This document shows positions 54,989 through 62,895 of a stretch of DNA of 64,000 bases, in pieces. Each line of letters opens with the position of its first letter. Position 1 is the first letter of the stretch. A model generated the notes under the pieces. That model searched no databases and had not been told where the DNA came from. It saw only the letters and a program-made list of their open reading frames with translations. Source of the stretch: Trebonia sp050013875. Its GTDB lineage: Bacteria; Actinomycetota; Actinomycetes; Streptosporangiales; Streptosporangiaceae. The translations under genes and the position numbers were made by a program. The stretch spans positions 1 to 64,000 of the forward strand of contig JBEKEK010000002.1 of the NCBI GenBank assembly GCA_050013875.1, in the 5' to 3' direction.

Positions 54989-55774
54989 CTAGTGCGCCGG
55001 CGTGGTGCGCGGGTCGGGGATGTAGTCGGTGACCAGGAAGCGCTTAAGTACCTGGGTGCTCCCGGCCACGTCAAGTTCCGGCCGGGGCGGCAGTGCCCGC
55101 TTCCAGACCAGCAGCGCGATATCCTGCGCCGCGCCGGTCACCGTGACGGCGGCGCCTGACGGGCCGTCCGGTACCCGTTCGGTCGCCAGTCGGCCATCGC
55201 TCACCTGGGCACTCCAGGCCACCGGGGTGTCGGTGGCCCGCAGCGAGACGGTGCCGCCGATATCCGCCACGCCGCTGCCGGCCAGCCGGGGCACGAAGTT
55301 CGTGAACACGCTCTCCACTTCCTGGACCGCCAGGTCGGCCGGGATGGGCGCGTGATCGCCGAGGACGGATTCCACGTCCCAGCGGTGCACCCCGACCTCC
55401 ACCGCCAGCAGCGGGGCGATAAGCCCGGCGGGCCGGTCGCCCGCGTCGTGCGGGAACGGCACCAGCTGGTCCGGCGGAATCTCGCCAAGCACGGTGACCA
55501 GCGGGCCCAGCCCGGCCAGGACCCAGTCGGCGACGTCCGCCCCCTCGGGTACCTCGAGGGACGGCTGCTCACCGCCGCCGGCCGCGATGGCGTGGAACAG
55601 CCGCAGTCCCCGGCCGATGTGGGCGGCCAGGCTGGACACGGTGAAGTCCGGGTAGGCGGGCACGTGTGCCCGCAGCGGCGACTCCCTGACCACGTCGGCG
55701 AACCGCTCGGTCTCCCGTCGCAGGTGGGCCAGCCATGACGTGGTGGGCGTGACGGTTGTTGACGTGCCGCTCAT
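54989..55774 (-). CDS. Mycothiol-dependent maleylpyruvate isomerase family protein
   Basis: A 261-residue protein with an N-terminal MDMPI/DinB-like helical domain (FTVSSLAAHIGRGLRLFHAI, and HRWDVES as the probable metal-site His/Asp) and a C-terminal SCP2-like domain. Members use mycothiol as thiol cofactor in isomerisation or conjugation. GAGGGGAAC precedes the ATG. It lies between the oxygenase and LLM genes in a five-gene operon; a thiol-dependent step fits a sulfur or detoxification role. Confidence 0.88.
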   Translation of the reverse strand: MSGTSTTVTPTTSWLAHLRRETERFADVVRESPLRAHVPAYPDFTVSSLAAHIGRGLRLFHAIAAGGGEQPSLEVPEGADVADWVLAGLGPLVTVLGEIPPDQLVPFPHDAGDRPAGLIAPLLAVEVGVHRWDVESVLGDHAPIPADLAVQEVESVFTNFVPRLAGSGVADIGGTVSLRATDTPVAWSAQVSDGRLATERVPDGPSGAAVTVTGAAQDIALLVWKRALPPRPELDVAGSTQVLKRFLVTDYIPDPRTTPAH

Positions 55775-55801
55775 GACGTTCCCCTCATTTCCCGTTTTCC
55801 G

Positions 55802-56836
55802 CTAGCGGCCGGCCGAGTCCGCGGCCAGTTCGGCGACGTAAGGCCTGCCCTCACGCCAGGCGGCGACCTGCTCGGGCCGGCCGAATACCTTCAGGTAGTT
55901 CTGCACGTTGTCCTTCACCAGGTCCCACAGGGTGACCGGCTCGAAGTCGGTCTCCTCCCCTGGTTCGGTGAACGCGGGCAGCGGCTCGAGCACCCGCTCA
56001 AGGCTGGGGTAGTAGAAGACCGCGGTCGACCGCCTGGTCACGCCGCCGCCGGCCACCACGCGGTGCCTGGCCGGGCGGAGCAGCCCGTTGCTCCACCGGG
56101 TGAGCAGAGTCCCGGAGAAGACCTGGAGGGCACCGGGCACGATCGGCACCGGCAGCCAGTCGCCGTCGGGCAGCTGGATTTGCAGGCCCTCGTAGTCGCC
56201 CTGCTGGGCGAGGACGGTCACGGCCGAGCCGTCGGCGTGCTCGAGCAGCAGCAGCTTGTCCTCGTCGCGCCCGGTGTCGGGGTAAGTCCAGGTCGGGTAG
56301 TCGTTCACGGTGAGCGTCAGGTACGACAGCGGATCGGTGGGGAAGGTGCCGGCCGGGAGATCCTGGGCCCGCGCGTACAGGCCGAGCACCCGCTCGGCCA
56401 CACCGCGTGACGCGGCGATGTACCGGTGGGTCAGATCGCGCAGCCCCGGGTCGTCGGCGGGCCAGACGTTGGCGTGCGCGTACAGGCCGAGGTACTCCTC
56501 GGCCAGGCCGGCCGACCGCGCGTCGGCGGCGTTGTCGAACTGGCCCACGTTGAACCGCTCAAGCTCGAGGCGGCCGAAGTCGTCCGGCCACTGCCGCCAT
56601 CCCCGGTACGGATGCCCGGTCGGGCTGGCCAGCTCGGCTTTTCGCTCCCGCGGCAGGGAGAGCAGCCGGCCGACACGGCTGCTGAAGTCGTCGATCAGGT
56701 CCTGGGGAACGCCGTGGTTGACCACCTGGATGATGCCGACCTCTTCGGCCGCGGCCCGGACCTGGTCGAGCAGTTTCCGTGGGGCATCGTCGCGGGTGGC
56801 CGCCGCAAGGTCGACGACCGGGATCGAGTACGTCAT
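55802..56836 (-). CDS. Isopenicillin N synthase-family Fe(II)-dependent oxygenase
   Basis: A 344-residue non-haem iron oxygenase. An N-terminal DIOX_N part (IPVVDLAAATRDDA, GIIQVVNHGVP) leads to the 2OG-Fe(II) domain. The iron ligands are His and Asp of LLEHADGSAVT and a distal His in PARHRVV; R-x-S for the co-substrate is in TRRSTAVFYYPS. It would hydroxylate, desaturate or cyclise an unknown substrate. GGAGAAC precedes the ATG at 56836. Confidence 0.9.
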   Translation of the reverse strand: MTYSIPVVDLAAATRDDAPRKLLDQVRAAAEEVGIIQVVNHGVPQDLIDDFSSRVGRLLSLPRERKAELASPTGHPYRGWRQWPDDFGRLELERFNVGQFDNAADARSAGLAEEYLGLYAHANVWPADDPGLRDLTHRYIAASRGVAERVLGLYARAQDLPAGTFPTDPLSYLTLTVNDYPTWTYPDTGRDEDKLLLLEHADGSAVTVLAQQGDYEGLQIQLPDGDWLPVPIVPGALQVFSGTLLTRWSNGLLRPARHRVVAGGGVTRRSTAVFYYPSLERVLEPLPAFTEPGEETDFEPVTLWDLVKDNVQNYLKVFGRPEQVAAWREGRPYVAELAADSAGR

Positions 56837-56862
56837 CGGGGGTTCTCCTAACCGGTCGGGGC

Positions 56863-57633
56863 TTACGACCACTTGGTGGCTGGGCGTTCCTGCAGGACCC
56901 CGTCCACGGTGATGTCGGTTTTCTCGTTGTAGAAGGCGAGCAGGTTCTCGATCTTGGGCGCCTCCGGGATCGGCGCGGGGTAGCTCCACACGATGTCCTC
57001 GAAGAGCTCCCCGCCGGCCCGCACTGACCAGTAGACGGCCTCGCCCTTGTACGGGCAGCGGGTCCGGGTCGCGCTCGGCACCAGCGATTCCGGCCTGACG
57101 TCGAGCTTCGGCAGGTAGTAGCGGACCGGCAGGCCCGTCTCGAACAGCAGTCGTGGCCGCCTGCTCTCGGCCACGAGCACGCCACCCACCCGCACTTGCA
57201 CATGGCGGGAGGAGTTGAGCACGTCGACCCGGTGATAGGGGTCACGCGGGTGCTTGAACACCTCGTCGTCTTCCTCGAACCAGGCGTCCGCCTTGTTCCA
57301 GTAGAAGGCCACGTAATCCGCCAGCTGCGGGACCGACTCGATGGGCTCGGGGTAGGCCCAGACCGCGTTCTCGTATCGGCGGCCGCCAGCGACCACGGTG
57401 TAGTAGGAGGCGTCGCCCTTGTACGGGCAGTGGGTGCGCTCGCTGGTCGGCTCGAGCAGGTCGAACCTGACGTCCGCGCGCGGGAAGTAGTACACCGGCA
57501 GGTGCCCGGTCTCGAACAGATAGAGCGTCTTGCTGCTGTCGGCGACCGCCTCGCCGCCGAAGAACACCCGGACCCGGCGCTGGTTCGGCTCGGTCCGGAC
57601 CCGGAGCCGCGTCAGCTCTGCCGATTGCGTCAT
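56863..57633 (-). CDS. Tandem DUF427 protein
   Basis: A 256-residue protein with two DUF427 domains. Each half repeats R-V-x-V-x-x-G-G-x-x-V-A-x-S, a YYxPxxDV strand and T-x-C-P-Y-K-G-x-A-x-Y-(Y/W) (residues about 68-80 and 190-203). The function of DUF427 is not known. ATG at 57633 overlaps the previous gene's TGA (TGATG), with GAGG upstream, so translation is coupled. Confidence 0.9.
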   Translation of the reverse strand: MTQSAELTRLRVRTEPNQRRVRVFFGGEAVADSSKTLYLFETGHLPVYYFPRADVRFDLLEPTSERTHCPYKGDASYYTVVAGGRRYENAVWAYPEPIESVPQLADYVAFYWNKADAWFEEDDEVFKHPRDPYHRVDVLNSSRHVQVRVGGVLVAESRRPRLLFETGLPVRYYLPKLDVRPESLVPSATRTRCPYKGEAVYWSVRAGGELFEDIVWSYPAPIPEAPKIENLLAFYNEKTDITVDGVLQERPATKWS

Positions 57634-58556
57634 CACTGCCTCACTTGGTCGGTTATCAGGAGGTGGTCGAGGGCAGCGGCCAGCGCCGCGGGCTGGGTCG
57701 CGGCGATGTCCACGCCGGCCCCGGGAACGGTGATCACGCGAATGTGCGGTAGCCGCTGGCGCAAGCTGGCAAGGTCGGCTGCCACCAGCGGGCCCGCCCA
57801 GTCACCCCTGATCAGCGTGGCCGGGACCTGGAGCTGCGCGAACTCACTCCACAGCGGGTCTTCAGCGGGCTCCAGCTGCTGATCGGGCGCGGCCGGGAGG
57901 TTCCCTGGATGGTGCCGCCACACCCAGGATCCGTCCGGGTCCCGCAGGAGCTCGTACAGCACCTCGCGGCGTAGCGCTTGCCCGCTGGCCTCCGGCCGCC
58001 GGCTGGCCAGGGCGGCAAGGGCGGCGGCGCGGCTGGCGTAGCGTTCCGGCTCTGATCGCGTCCACGCCCGCCCGGATACCGTGCCTGGAAGCGTGTTGAC
58101 CAGGGCGAGCCCCGGCAGCAGGCGGGCATGGCGACGGCGCAGCGCGAGCGCGGCGAGGCCGCCGAGGCCGGTGCCCGCGACCAGCCGGGCGCGCGGCGCG
58201 AATGACCGGATGGCCTCGGCGACCGCGGACGCCAGCAATGCGGGCTGGTAACGCCCGTCACGACGCCAGTCGGAACGCCCGTGGCCGGGCAGGTCGATGG
58301 CGACCAGTGGACGGCCCAGCGCCAGTGCCACCGCGTCCCATACCCTGGCGCTTTCGCCGCTATCGTGCAGCAGCACCAGCTCCGGCGGCCCGTCGCCCCA
58401 GAACACCCCGCTGACGTGGCCGCCGGCCGGGACGTTGACCCAGCCCCGGCGGACGCGGGCCGCCTCGCCGCCGGCGATGCCCGCCTCCGCCCCTGTCTGC
58501 GGGATGAGCGCGAACTCATCGCCAAGTTCGGTGAACTCTTCCGGATCAACGGCCAT
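57633..58556 (-). CDS. Alpha/beta-hydrolase-fold protein lacking its catalytic Ser and His
   Basis: A 307-residue protein with a clear alpha/beta hydrolase fold (LVLLHDSGESARVWDAVALAL, VAIDLPGHGRSDWRRDGRY). The nucleophile elbow, normally G-H-S-L-G-G, reads G-T-G-L-G-G (Gly130 at the Ser position). The catalytic His in GAGHDIAATQP reads GAGVDIAATQP (Val282). The fold is otherwise well kept, so this is probably a non-hydrolytic or binding protein rather than a decaying gene. First gene of a five-gene operon; GGAGGG precedes the ATG. Confidence 0.85.
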   Translation of the reverse strand: MAVDPEEFTELGDEFALIPQTGAEAGIAGGEAARVRRGWVNVPAGGHVSGVFWGDGPPELVLLHDSGESARVWDAVALALGRPLVAIDLPGHGRSDWRRDGRYQPALLASAVAEAIRSFAPRARLVAGTGLGGLAALALRRRHARLLPGLALVNTLPGTVSGRAWTRSEPERYASRAAALAALASRRPEASGQALRREVLYELLRDPDGSWVWRHHPGNLPAAPDQQLEPAEDPLWSEFAQLQVPATLIRGDWAGPLVAADLASLRQRLPHIRVITVPGAGVDIAATQPAALAAALDHLLITDQVRQ

Positions 58557-58687
58557 GCCTCAACCCTCCCTCCGCCTCGTACAATATGTCAATAATTCAG
58601 ACCATATTTATGGGAAATGCTCGTCCAGCCGGATCCGTTCTGCATAATGATCTTCTGATTTTCCGAACGGACGGCGGCGGCCCGCAG

Positions 58688-60157
58688 ATGCAACCGGAGA
58701 CCTCCTTGATGGTGGACGGCGCGACGCTGAGCTGCGCCGTTGTGGCGGCGGCGGCGCGACGGGGCGTCCCGGTGGCGGTCGCGCCGACCGGGCTCGCGCA
58801 GGCCGTCGCGTCCCATGAGGCCGCGCTCGCGGCGATGGCCAGGCATGCGTTCTACGGCCGGACCACCGGGGTCGGCGCCAACAGCAGGATGACGGTCGCG
58901 CCGGGCAACGGCCATGGCCTGCGGCTGCTGCGCAGTCACGCCGGCGGGGCCGGGGAGCCGGTCAGCGCGGACATCGCGCGCGGCGCGCTCGTCATCCGGC
59001 TCAACCAGCTCGCGGCGGGCGGTTCCGGCGCCAACCCGGTCTGGCTGGAGGCCGTCGCCAACGCCGTCAACGCCGGCCTGACACCGGAGTTCCTGGTGCT
59101 CGGCGGCATCGGGACCGGCGACCTGACCGGACTGGCGACGACGGCGCTGGCGCTCATCGGCGAGCGGCCGTGGCTCGGTGCGGAAGGCCGGCTGACGCGC
59201 ACCCTGCTGCCAGCGGCGGTGGCCGACGCCGACGCGCTCGCCTTCCTTTCGTCCAATGCCGTGACGCTGGCAGGGGCCGTGCTCGCGCATCAGGACCTGG
59301 CCGCGCTGCTCGACGCGGAATTGCAGGTCGCCGCGCTCAGCCATCTCGCCGTCTCCGGCTCCGCGCAGCCGTACGCCGAACTCGTGCAGACGGCGCGCCC
59401 GCACCCCGGTCAGGCCGCCACCGCGCGGTCGCTGCGCGAACTCCTCGGGGCGGACGCGGACGCTCCCGGGGCGCGAGTGCAAGACCCGTACGGCCTGCGG
59501 GCGCTGCCGCAGGTGCATGGCCCGGCGGTCGACGCTCTCGGCCAGGTCGAGCGGGTGCTGCGGACCGAGATCAACGCCGCGGCCGAGAACCCCCTGGTTG
59601 ACGCGGTCAGCGGCCAGGTGCTGCACAACGGCAACTTCCATGGCGCGTACCTGGCGCTGGCGCTTGACGCCGCCCGGCTGGCGGTGTGCGCGGATGCCGC
59701 GCTCTCGCCCGCCCGGCTGGCCGCGCTGACCGATCCGGAGCGGACCGGGCTGCGGCCGTTCCTCGCGGGGGGCCCGGAAGGCAGCTCCGGGATCATGATC
59801 CTTGAGTACACGGCCAGCGCCGCGCTGGCCGAGCTGCGCCTGCTGGCGGCGCCGGTATCGCTGGGTACGGCGGTGCTGTCGCGCGGCGCCGAGGAGCACG
59901 CGGCGTTCTCCCCTCAGGCCGCCCGCGCGGCGGCCGCCATGGTCCCCTGGCTGCGGACGATGCTCGGCTGCGAGCTGGTGGCCGCCGTCCGCGGGCTGCG
60001 CCAGCGCACGGTGACGCCCTCGGGCCCGCGGCTGCGGGCGCTATACCACCAGTGCCTGCAGCGGCTGCCGGCCGACGAGGAGGATCACCCGCTCGACATC
60101 GACGTCGCCGCCGCCGAGCAGATCATCGCGGACCTGGCGAAGGAGCGCGAGGGCTAA
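58688..60157 (+). CDS. Aromatic amino acid lyase homologue with Gly-Thr-Gly in place of the MIO triad
   Basis: A 489-residue member of the histidine/phenylalanine ammonia-lyase family. The catalytic Tyr is in FYGRTTGVG (Tyr56), and QDPYGLRALPQVHGP, INAAAENPLVD and HNGNFHGAYLAL are kept. The stretch that should read V-G-A-S-G-D-L is G-I-G-T-G-D-L: Gly142-Thr143-Gly144 stand where Ala-Ser-Gly cyclise into the MIO electrophile. Normal MIO formation is therefore doubtful. The start is uncertain (ATG 58688, TTG 58706 or ATG 58709). Divergent from the pseudo-hydrolase operon. Confidence 0.88.
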   Translation: MQPETSLMVDGATLSCAVVAAAARRGVPVAVAPTGLAQAVASHEAALAAMARHAFYGRTTGVGANSRMTVAPGNGHGLRLLRSHAGGAGEPVSADIARGALVIRLNQLAAGGSGANPVWLEAVANAVNAGLTPEFLVLGGIGTGDLTGLATTALALIGERPWLGAEGRLTRTLLPAAVADADALAFLSSNAVTLAGAVLAHQDLAALLDAELQVAALSHLAVSGSAQPYAELVQTARPHPGQAATARSLRELLGADADAPGARVQDPYGLRALPQVHGPAVDALGQVERVLRTEINAAAENPLVDAVSGQVLHNGNFHGAYLALALDAARLAVCADAALSPARLAALTDPERTGLRPFLAGGPEGSSGIMILEYTASAALAELRLLAAPVSLGTAVLSRGAEEHAAFSPQAARAAAAMVPWLRTMLGCELVAAVRGLRQRTVTPSGPRLRALYHQCLQRLPADEEDHPLDIDVAAAEQIIADLAKEREG

Positions 60158-60220
60158 CCACGGCGCGCCGCGCCCAGTGCACCAGAGGCAACCGGCGGCA
60201 TCTGAGGCGGGGATCAATGA

Positions 60221-60826
60221 TCAGATGGAGAAGTCCTCACCCAGGCTGGCTCCGACCAGGTCGGGCAACAGCGAGTCGTCGGTGGCTGGCAGCGCCGTGG
60301 CCGGCCGGGGATGGCTGCGGGCGATGACTTGCCCAGGTACCCCGACGACCACTGATCCCGGAGGCACCGGCTTGACCACGACGGCGTTGGCGCCGATGCG
60401 GCTGTCGTCCCCGATCGTGATCGGCCCGAGGATCTTAGCGCCGGCGCCGATGATCACGCGGTCCCCGACCGTGGGATGGCGCTTTCCCTTGTCGAGGCTG
60501 GTACCACCGAGCGTGACACCCTGGTAGATCGTGACGTCGGCGCCGACCGCCGCGGTTTCCCCGATCACCACCCCGGTCGCGTGATCGATGAATACCCCCG
60601 GAGCGAGCGTGGCGGCCGGGTGGATCTCGACCCCGGTGAGCGTGCGGGTGAGTGCCGCGACCGCCCGGCCAGCCAACCGGGCTCGATGGCGCCAGAGCCA
60701 GTGGCTGAGCCGGTGGCCCCAGATCGCGTGCACGCCCGGGTAGCAGATGATGACTTCCAGCGCCGAGCGGGCGGCCGGATCTCTGTCCAGGGCCGCCCGC
60801 ACGTCCTGTCGCCAGGCTGCCAGCAT
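60221..60826 (-). CDS. cysE: Serine O-acetyltransferase
   Basis: A 201-residue serine acetyltransferase of the short EpsC/CysE type. After a helical N-terminus (YPGVHAIWGHRLSHWLW) comes a left-handed beta helix of hexapeptide repeats (IHPAATLAPGVFIDHATGVVIGETAAVGADVTIYQGVTLGG). It makes O-acetylserine from serine and acetyl-CoA. It lies 2 bp after cysK in one operon. This type of CysE is often found with family 2A encapsulins. Confidence 0.95.
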   Translation of the reverse strand: MLAAWRQDVRAALDRDPAARSALEVIICYPGVHAIWGHRLSHWLWRHRARLAGRAVAALTRTLTGVEIHPAATLAPGVFIDHATGVVIGETAAVGADVTIYQGVTLGGTSLDKGKRHPTVGDRVIIGAGAKILGPITIGDDSRIGANAVVVKPVPPGSVVVGVPGQVIARSHPRPATALPATDDSLLPDLVGASLGEDFSI

Positions 60827-60828
60827 GG

Positions 60829-61761
60829 CTAGTCAGCCAGGCCGGAGAACAGCACTGTGCTGAGATACCGCTCGCCGAAGTCAGGCAGGATGACGACGAC
60901 CAGCTTGCCCGCGTTCTCCGGTCGGCGGGCCACCTGGAGCGCGGCCCACGCGGCGGCGCCCGAGGAGATGCCGACAAGCAGCCCCTCTTCGAGAGCCAGC
61001 CGCCGGGCCGTGCCGAGCGCGTCATCGTTGCCGACCGTGATGATCTCGTCGACCAGGCCGCTGTCAAGCACCGGCGGGACAAACCCGGCGCCGATGCCCT
61101 GGATGGGGTGTGGTCCCTTCACACCGCCGGACAGCACCGGCGACGCCGACGGTTCGACCGCGATGAACCGCGCCGACGGCTTGCGCTCCTTGATCACCTC
61201 GGCGACGCCGGTGATGGTCCCGCCGGTGCCGATCCCGGAGACGAAGATGTCGATCTTCCCGTCGGTGTCGCGCCATATTTCCTCCGCGGTCGTGGCGCGG
61301 TGGATGGCCGGGTTGGCGGGATTCTCGAACTGCTGCGGGACGAAGTACCGGTCGTCGGTCTTGGCTAGTTCCTCGGCCTTGGCGATGGCCCCGGGCATGC
61401 CGTCCGCACCCGGCGTGAGGATGAGCTCCGCGCCGTAGGCCCGCAGCAGCATCCGCCGCTCGATGCTCATCGTTTCCGGCATCGTCAGCACACAGTGGTA
61501 GCCGCGCGCGGCGCAGACCATGGCCAGCGCGATGCCCGTGTTCCCGCTGGTCGGCTCGAGGATGATGGTGTCCCGGCCGATCAGTCCCGCCTGCTCGGCC
61601 GCGTCGATCATCGACACGCCGATGCGGTCCTTCACGCTGCCGGCCGGGTTGAACGATTCCAGCTTGGCCGCGACCTCGGCCACGGCCCCCTCGGTGACCC
61701 GTCGCAACCGGACCAGTGGCGTGTTCCCGATCAGCTCGGTGATGTCCTCGGCTATCCTCAT
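60829..61761 (-). CDS. cysK: Cysteine synthase (O-acetylserine sulfhydrylase)
   Basis: A 310-residue PLP enzyme. Lys44 in NPAGSVKDR holds PLP; PTSGNTGIALA and the GIGTGGTITG phosphate loop are intact. It combines O-acetylserine with sulfide to give cysteine. GAGGAG precedes the ATG. The cysK-cysE pair is divergent from the encapsulin operon, so the same regulatory region may control cysteine synthesis and desulfuration. Confidence 0.96.
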   Translation of the reverse strand: MRIAEDITELIGNTPLVRLRRVTEGAVAEVAAKLESFNPAGSVKDRIGVSMIDAAEQAGLIGRDTIILEPTSGNTGIALAMVCAARGYHCVLTMPETMSIERRMLLRAYGAELILTPGADGMPGAIAKAEELAKTDDRYFVPQQFENPANPAIHRATTAEEIWRDTDGKIDIFVSGIGTGGTITGVAEVIKERKPSARFIAVEPSASPVLSGGVKGPHPIQGIGAGFVPPVLDSGLVDEIITVGNDDALGTARRLALEEGLLVGISSGAAAWAALQVARRPENAGKLVVVILPDFGERYLSTVLFSGLAD

Positions 61762-61858
61762 CGGCTCCTCCTCGGTCAGCGGCCGACCCGGCCGGCCAGG
61801 TTAATCGTCTTTCCCGACTGACATAGTGCGACAATCCGGGCACCGAAACAGCTGCCGT

Positions 61859-61880
61859 ACGTCCCGTCATCGCGGGACGT
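61859..61880. promoter_or_regulatory. Inverted repeat in the cysK/encapsulin divergent promoter
   Basis: ACGTCCCG (61859-61866), 6-nt spacer, CGGGACGT (61873-61880): a perfect 8-bp inverted repeat, about 100 bp from each gene start. It is the only clear symmetric site in the 200-bp divergent region and a candidate site for a common regulator. Confidence 0.55.
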
Positions 61881-61961
61881 TCCACTCTGGAAAACCGGGT
61901 GGGTCAGGCGTGAGCTGAGGGATGCACGAGAGATCCTTTATCGCTCCGAGGAGAAACAACC

Positions 61962-62891
61962 ATGACCACCGCTCAGGAAGCCCCGCTTTTCTTGACCGAC
62001 AGTGCGGCCCGTCAGCTCGCGAACGCCACCAAGACCACTGCGCAAATGGCGACGATCACCCCGCGGTGGCTGGTTCACCTCCTTCCGTGGACGCCGGTCG
62101 AGGCGGGCATCTACCGGCTGAACAAGGTCAGGCATCCCGAGTCCGTCGATGTGGCCTGCCCCGGGCGGGACGAGTTCGAACTACCGCTGACCTACGTCGA
62201 CTACGAGGACACTCCCCGCGAGTTCTTCCTCAACGCGGTGTCGACGGTCGTTGACGTGCACACCCGGATTTCAGACCTCTACAGCAGCCCGTACGACCAG
62301 ATCAAGGAGCAGTTGCGGCTGACGATCGAGACGATCAAGGAGCGCCAGGAGTCCGAGCTGATCAACAACCCGGACTACGGCATGCTCGCGAACGTCGCGG
62401 GCCCGCAGCGCATCACCACCCTGGCCGGGCCGCCGACCCCCGATGACCTGGACGAGCTGCTCACCAAGGTGTGGAAGGAACCGGCGTTCTTCCTGGCCCA
62501 CCCGTTGGCCATCGCGGCATTCGGCCGTGAGTGCACCAGGCGCGGCGTCCCGCCGGCGAGCGTGAGCCTGTTCGGTTCGCAGTTCATCACCTGGCGCGGC
62601 GCGCCGATTATCCCCTCGGACAAGGTTCCGCTGGAAGACGGGAAGACCAAGATCCTCCTGCTGCGGGTCGGCGAAGAGCGCCGGGGGGTCGTCGGCCTGT
62701 ATCAGCCAGGTCTCACTGGCGAGCAGAGCCCGGGGCTTTCCGTCCGCTTCATGGGCATCTCCCGCAACGCGGTCTCGTCCTACCTCATCTCGCTCTACTG
62801 TTCGCTCGCCGTGCTGACCGATGACGCCCTCGCGGTCCTCGACGACGTCGAGGTGGGCAAGTACCACGACTACGCGCACACGTACCGGTGA
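61962..62891 (+). CDS. Family 2A encapsulin shell protein
   Basis: A 309-residue HK97-fold shell protein of encapsulin family 2 (SrpI / MMPI type): LTDSAARQLANATKTTAQMATITPRWLVHLLPWTPVEAGIYRLNKV, DYEDTPREFFLNAVSTVVDVHTRISDLYSSPYDQIKEQLRLT, and FITWRGAPIIPSDKVPL. It has no cyclic-nucleotide-binding insert, which separates 2A from 2B. Family 2A shells package a cysteine desulfurase and have been linked to sulfur storage. GAGGAG lies 8 bp before the ATG. The desulfurase gene follows after 4 bp. Confidence 0.95.
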   Translation: MTTAQEAPLFLTDSAARQLANATKTTAQMATITPRWLVHLLPWTPVEAGIYRLNKVRHPESVDVACPGRDEFELPLTYVDYEDTPREFFLNAVSTVVDVHTRISDLYSSPYDQIKEQLRLTIETIKERQESELINNPDYGMLANVAGPQRITTLAGPPTPDDLDELLTKVWKEPAFFLAHPLAIAAFGRECTRRGVPPASVSLFGSQFITWRGAPIIPSDKVPLEDGKTKILLLRVGEERRGVVGLYQPGLTGEQSPGLSVRFMGISRNAVSSYLISLYCSLAVLTDDALAVLDDVEVGKYHDYAHTYR

Positions 62892-62895
62892 CATC

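Noticed and set aside
36793..60157. Calling the LLM block a known antibiotic biosynthetic cluster
   Set aside because: No PKS, NRPS, RiPP precursor or other core scaffold enzyme is present; a breakdown or salvage role fits better.
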